Translations under genes and position numbers: made by a program
Assembly: GCA_031127185.1 (NCBI GenBank)
Contig: JARIET010000033.1
Span: 1 to 15,322, forward strand
Direction of reading: 5' to 3'
Origin: Gemmatimonadota bacterium
GTDB taxonomy: Bacteria; Gemmatimonadota; Gemmatimonadetes; Gemmatimonadales; Gemmatimonadaceae
DNA length: 15,322 nucleotides
Shown here: positions 13,091-15,322 of the stretch, piece by piece
Numbering within the stretch: the first letter of the stretch is position 1
Layout of the letters: every line of letters begins with the position of its first letter
The notes under the pieces: generated by a model
What the model saw: only the letters and a program-made list of their open reading frames with translations
What the model was told of the DNA's origin: nothing
The model's database searches: none

Positions 13091-14556
13091 TGTCGCACGC
13101 CCTGGCGTATGTCGCTGGAGTGTTGACGGCGATTGGCATCGTCGTCGTGATCGCAATGCTGGCGGCGCGATGGTGGAAACGCTGGACCCATCGCGCCGCG
13201 CTGCGAGTGCACAAACGATTCGGCGCGCGAGTGGACCGGTTCAAGTTCGCCGACCGGCGCGGCATCGTGCAGGCACTGCTCGATGACCCGACGATTGCCG
13301 CAGCAGTTCGTACGCACGCCGCCGAGAACAAGGTGCACGAGGAAGCCGCGTGGGCGCGCGTGCGTGTCTACCTCGGCGAAATCGTCCCGCAGTTCTCGTT
13401 GATCTTCTACTACCAGGTGGGGCTCGCGATTGCCGAGCCGCTGTTGAAACTGTTCTTCAAGGTGACGGTGGTGGACCAGCGCGAGGGCGCGCTTGCTGCG
13501 CTGCCGAAAGATTCCGTAGTCATCTACCTGATGAACCACCGTTCCAATGCGGACTATGTGCTCGCCGGCTACGCGCTCGCGGGCCAGGTGGCCATTTCGT
13601 ATGCCGTGGGCGAGTGGGCGCGCGTGTTCCCGCTGGAGTACCTCTTCAAGTCGTTCGGTGCGTACTTCGTGCGCCGGCGCTTTCGCGAACCGCTCTATCA
13701 CACCGTGCTTGAGCGTTATGTGCAGCTGATCACCAGGAATGGCGTGACCCAGGGAATCTTTCCTGAAGGCGGCCTCTCGCGCGACGGCAAGTTCCGGCCA
13801 GCGAAGATTGGATTGCTCGACTACATCCTTGGTGTCGCGCGAGATCCTGCGGTAGCCGAACGCGTGTACATCGTGCCCGTGGCGATCAACTACGACAGGG
13901 TGCTGGAGGATCGCTCGCTGCTGCGCGAGCTGAACCCCGATATGGGGCGGCGTCCGCCGCCGCTCCTGGCGCAGCTCGCGATCGTGCTCTGGAACGTGAT
14001 CTGGAACATTGGGCGCATCGTCACGCGGAGCTGGAAGCGCCACGGCGATGCGGTGGCGGTGATCGGCGCGCCGGTGCCCGTGGCGCCCTGGTTCGCCGAA
14101 GTGGCTGCGCGCGGAACGCCGCTGCTTGATCTCCCGCGGGAGGAGCGGCTCGCCGAGGTGCAGAAGTTGGCGGATGATGCCATGCGGCGGATTGGCGAGA
14201 TCCTGCCGGTGCCGGCGGTTCCGCTGGTCTGCGCCGCGATCCAGACGTTGAATGCCGATTACCTGCCGCGTGCCCAGCTGCTCGAGCGGGTGGACCAGTT
14301 GCGGGAATCGCTGGCGGATGATGGGCGCGTTATGGTGGCGCCCGATGAACCGACTGACCAGATGCTCGACCGCGCGCTGGAGCTTCTCTGGATTCGGCGA
14401 GGCGTGGCCCGTAGCGCGGACGGGATTGTTGTGCTCTCGAGTGGGCGGGAGCTGGTGAGCTACTACGCCAACTCCATCGCGCACCTGCTCGGCGAGTTCG
14501 AGACGGCGGTGAAGGCGCGGGACGTGCTGCCGGTGTATTCCGTCGTGGATTTGTAG
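13090..14556 (+). CDS. PlsB-like glycerol-3-phosphate 1-O-acyltransferase
   Basis: A 488-residue acyltransferase of the PlsB/mitochondrial GPAT branch, which transfers a fatty acyl group to sn-glycerol-3-phosphate, the first step of phospholipid synthesis. Seen: one N-terminal membrane helix (about 4-26); block I NHRSNAD with the catalytic H150-x4-D155; block II around FGAYFVRRRFREPLY (189-203); block III IFPEGGLSRDGKFRPAKIG (223-241), which binds the glycerol phosphate; and block IV YIVPVAINYD (260-269). The C-terminal LVSYYANSIAHLL (455-467) also recalls PlsB. It is much shorter than E. coli PlsB (807 residues), lacking most of the long N-terminal region. Acylation of another lysophospholipid cannot be excluded, but the block III and C-terminal motifs favour GPAT. 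ATG 13090 shares its A with the upstream TGA (TGATG), a typical coupled start. Last gene of the operon. Confidence 0.85.
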   Translation: MSHALAYVAGVLTAIGIVVVIAMLAARWWKRWTHRAALRVHKRFGARVDRFKFADRRGIVQALLDDPTIAAAVRTHAAENKVHEEAAWARVRVYLGEIVPQFSLIFYYQVGLAIAEPLLKLFFKVTVVDQREGALAALPKDSVVIYLMNHRSNADYVLAGYALAGQVAISYAVGEWARVFPLEYLFKSFGAYFVRRRFREPLYHTVLERYVQLITRNGVTQGIFPEGGLSRDGKFRPAKIGLLDYILGVARDPAVAERVYIVPVAINYDRVLEDRSLLRELNPDMGRRPPPLLAQLAIVLWNVIWNIGRIVTRSWKRHGDAVAVIGAPVPVAPWFAEVAARGTPLLDLPREERLAEVQKLADDAMRRIGEILPVPAVPLVCAAIQTLNADYLPRAQLLERVDQLRESLADDGRVMVAPDEPTDQMLDRALELLWIRRGVARSADGIVVLSSGRELVSYYANSIAHLLGEFETAVKARDVLPVYSVVDL

Positions 14557-14595
14557 GCTTCCGCCCGGTCGCGAGGGAGTTACATCGGCGGAAGC
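14557..14595 (+). terminator. Hairpin directly after the plsB-like gene, possible terminator
   Basis: GCTTCCGCC (14557-14565) and GGCGGAAGC (14587-14595) form a perfect 9-bp stem with a 21-base loop, beginning on the base after the stop codon. No T-run follows (AGAAGGCACA), so it is not a classic intrinsic terminator. It may act as a 3'-end-stabilising hairpin or a U-tract-independent terminator for the four-gene operon. Confidence 0.45.
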
Positions 14596-14661
14596 AGAAG
14601 GCACACGATGACGCAACCCGCTCGGCCCAGGTCGATGACGCCTCCCGACGAGACGACTCTT

Positions 14662-14684
14662 GTTTAGATAGGAGATAACCGATG
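14662..14684 (+). repeat. Direct repeat, copy 1
   Basis: The first of two 23-bp units that match at 19 of 23 positions without gaps, 42 bp apart start to start. It begins GTTTAGATAGGAGA and ends in ATG (14682-14684). The GGAGA core sits at ribosome-binding distance from that ATG, but the next codons are TTT TAG, so nothing is translated from it. It may be a degenerate end or leader of a lost mobile element. Confidence 0.55.
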
Positions 14685-14703
14685 TTTTAGAAGCACAAAG
14701 CCA

Positions 14704-14726
14704 GTTTAGATTGGAGAAACCAGATG
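14704..14726 (+). repeat. Direct repeat, copy 2
   Basis: The second unit, beginning GTTTAGATTGGAGA and ending in ATG (14724-14726). Again a GGAGA core precedes the ATG at ribosome-binding distance; here the ATG opens an 8-codon frame ending at TGA 14751-14753. A much weaker third match (about 13 of 22) is at 14830-14850 and may be chance. Confidence 0.55.
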
Positions 14727-15219
14727 CAAATATCGGATGACCCTGATTTCTGACAAGTAGGCAGCTGCTCAGGACAGGTCTCCCGGCGATCGGGCCATGC
14801 TGATGCCGGCTGCCAAGGACAATCTGACTGATTAGACCGGGAAAATCCGAAATAACGATGTGGTGGCCAGGGTCTTTGCCTCGTCTGAGCCAGTTCTCAT
14901 CGGACAATGCCTATGTGGCATCGCGGCATCGGTCGATCAGGAGGCGACGGGTGGCCGTTCCAAACGCAGCATCGAAACTTACATCTGTGATACCAAATGT
15001 GTTCACTGCGAACTAGGCAATGCGCACGTGAACTACCTCAAATCCACCTCCCTAATTGCGAGTCAGATCGGGTTAATCCTATCTCAGTCTAGCGGATTCA
15101 GCTCTTACTACGGTATGTTCCTATTTATTGGCGCAGAGTCCACTGTTGATCGAGTGTCGGGCACTGCCGCGCGGGAATGCACCGCTCCTCGGCGGCGCAT
15201 GACCGCCTGGGCTAACAAG

Positions 15220-15244
15220 TAAATCGCATGTTGCATCGGATTTA
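15220..15244. promoter_or_regulatory. Palindrome, candidate ArsR-family operator
   Basis: Arms TAAATCgcATG (15220-15230) and CATcgGATTTA (15234-15244) are inverted copies matching at 9 of 11 positions around a 3-base centre (TTG). The site ends 20 bp before the start codon of the ArsR-like gene. ArsR/SmtB dimers bind AT-rich imperfect palindromes of about this size in their own promoters, so autoregulation is the natural reading. No metal- or ligand-specific information is visible. Confidence 0.55.
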
Positions 15245-15264
15245 TCTTATGTAATGGAGCGACG

Positions 15265-15322
15265 ATGACCCTTGTGCAAGGGTTGAAAGCCATTGCGAGC
15301 CCGACGAGGCTCAGGATCCTCG
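15265..15322 (+). CDS. ArsR/SmtB-type transcriptional regulator (3' end outside window)
   Basis: Only the first 19 residues are present: MTLVQGLKAIASPTRLRIL. The LKAIASPTRLRIL stretch matches the first helices of the winged helix-turn-helix in ArsR-family repressors (consensus LkALadptRlrIL). These are dimeric repressors that leave DNA on binding a metal ion or another signal. The ATG at 15265 has a GGAG ribosome-binding site (15256-15259) five bases upstream. A 25-bp palindrome lies just before it and could be its own operator. The sensing residues and the target genes lie beyond the window, so the signal cannot be named. Other small winged-helix families share this opening motif, hence the moderate confidence. 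Confidence 0.75.
   Translation, partial: MTLVQGLKAIASPTRLRIL

Larger units (their letters stand above)
14596..15219. other. AT-richer intergenic stretch without a convincing gene
   Basis: Sampled 60-base rows here have about 42-52% G+C, against about 60-66% in the flanking genes, so the base composition shifts sharply after the operon. It holds the 23-bp direct repeats at 14662-14684 and 14704-14726, a repeated CGATGACGC (14606-14614 and 14633-14641), and CCCG/CGGG and GGCAGC/GCTGCC inverted repeats around 14760-14816. The longest frame, GTG 14860 to TAA 15222 (120 codons), lacks a ribosome-binding site and the strong G/C third-position bias of the neighbours, and resembles no family I know; I do not call it a gene. 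I recognise no transposase remnant, tRNA or rRNA. The composition suggests acquired or decayed DNA, or a long regulatory region. Confidence 0.6.

Noticed and set aside
12982..14907. 641-codon open frame on the - strand across the acyltransferase gene
   Set aside because: It is a shadow of the + strand gene in GC-rich DNA. The + frame has full acyltransferase motifs, while the - frame gives an Arg/His-rich protein with no recognisable domain.
14860..15222. 120-codon frame (GTG start) containing a C-x3-C-x2-C pattern like the radical-SAM cluster motif
   Set aside because: There is no ribosome-binding site, the third codon positions lack the strong G/C bias of all neighbouring genes, and no other radical-SAM feature or known family is visible. 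The cysteine pattern is probably chance.
15231..15255. TTGCAT and TATCTT/TATGTA as a promoter for the ArsR-like gene
   Set aside because: The spacing between the -35-like and -10-like hexamers is about 6 to 11 bp, far from 17, so no reliable promoter can be placed, although one probably overlaps the palindrome.

Overview
The window is a GC-rich (roughly 60-66%) bacterial chromosome segment with every recognised gene on the + strand. The RNA polymerase genes look most like those of Gemmatimonadota or a close FCB-group relative. This rests on the recognised character of the RpoB and RpoC sequences: lineage-type insertions in both, and an FCB-like linker between the bridge helix and trigger loop of RpoC. 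It is an inference from remembered families, not a search result.

Layout. Positions 1-4031 hold the 3' part of rpoB, whose start lies before the window. rpoC follows after 3 bp (4035-8399). A strong intrinsic terminator (8454-8498) closes the rpoBC transcript. A second, tightly packed unit follows at 8545-14556 with four genes: a polytopic membrane protein of the 'site-specific recombinase Gcr' family, a BaiN/HI0933-type FAD oxidoreductase, a UMF1/Atg22-type MFS transporter, and a PlsB-like glycerol-3-phosphate acyltransferase. The junctions are 3 bp apart, then 8 bp and 1 bp overlapping, so they are probably one operon with translational coupling. A hairpin immediately after the last stop codon may end it.

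Positions 14557-15264 form a gene-poor stretch of about 700 bp that is visibly richer in A+T than its surroundings. It contains a pair of 23-bp imperfect direct repeats, each with a ribosome-binding-site-like core and an ATG but no lasting ORF. It ends in a near-perfect palindrome just before the start of an ArsR/SmtB-type regulator, which runs off the window at 15322.

How the genes work together. The first half is core transcription machinery: RpoB and RpoC form the catalytic centre, with all expected active-site and zinc-binding residues seen in RpoC. The second operon is dominated by membrane proteins and includes the enzyme for the first step of phospholipid synthesis, which suggests an envelope or lipid theme, but the roles of three of its four members are not established. 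I see no CRISPR array, defence system, intact mobile element, rRNA or tRNA. The points most worth a second look are the RpoB insertion of about 160 residues, the misnamed recombinase family in a lipid-linked operon, the AT-rich stretch with its repeats, and the ArsR operator candidate.
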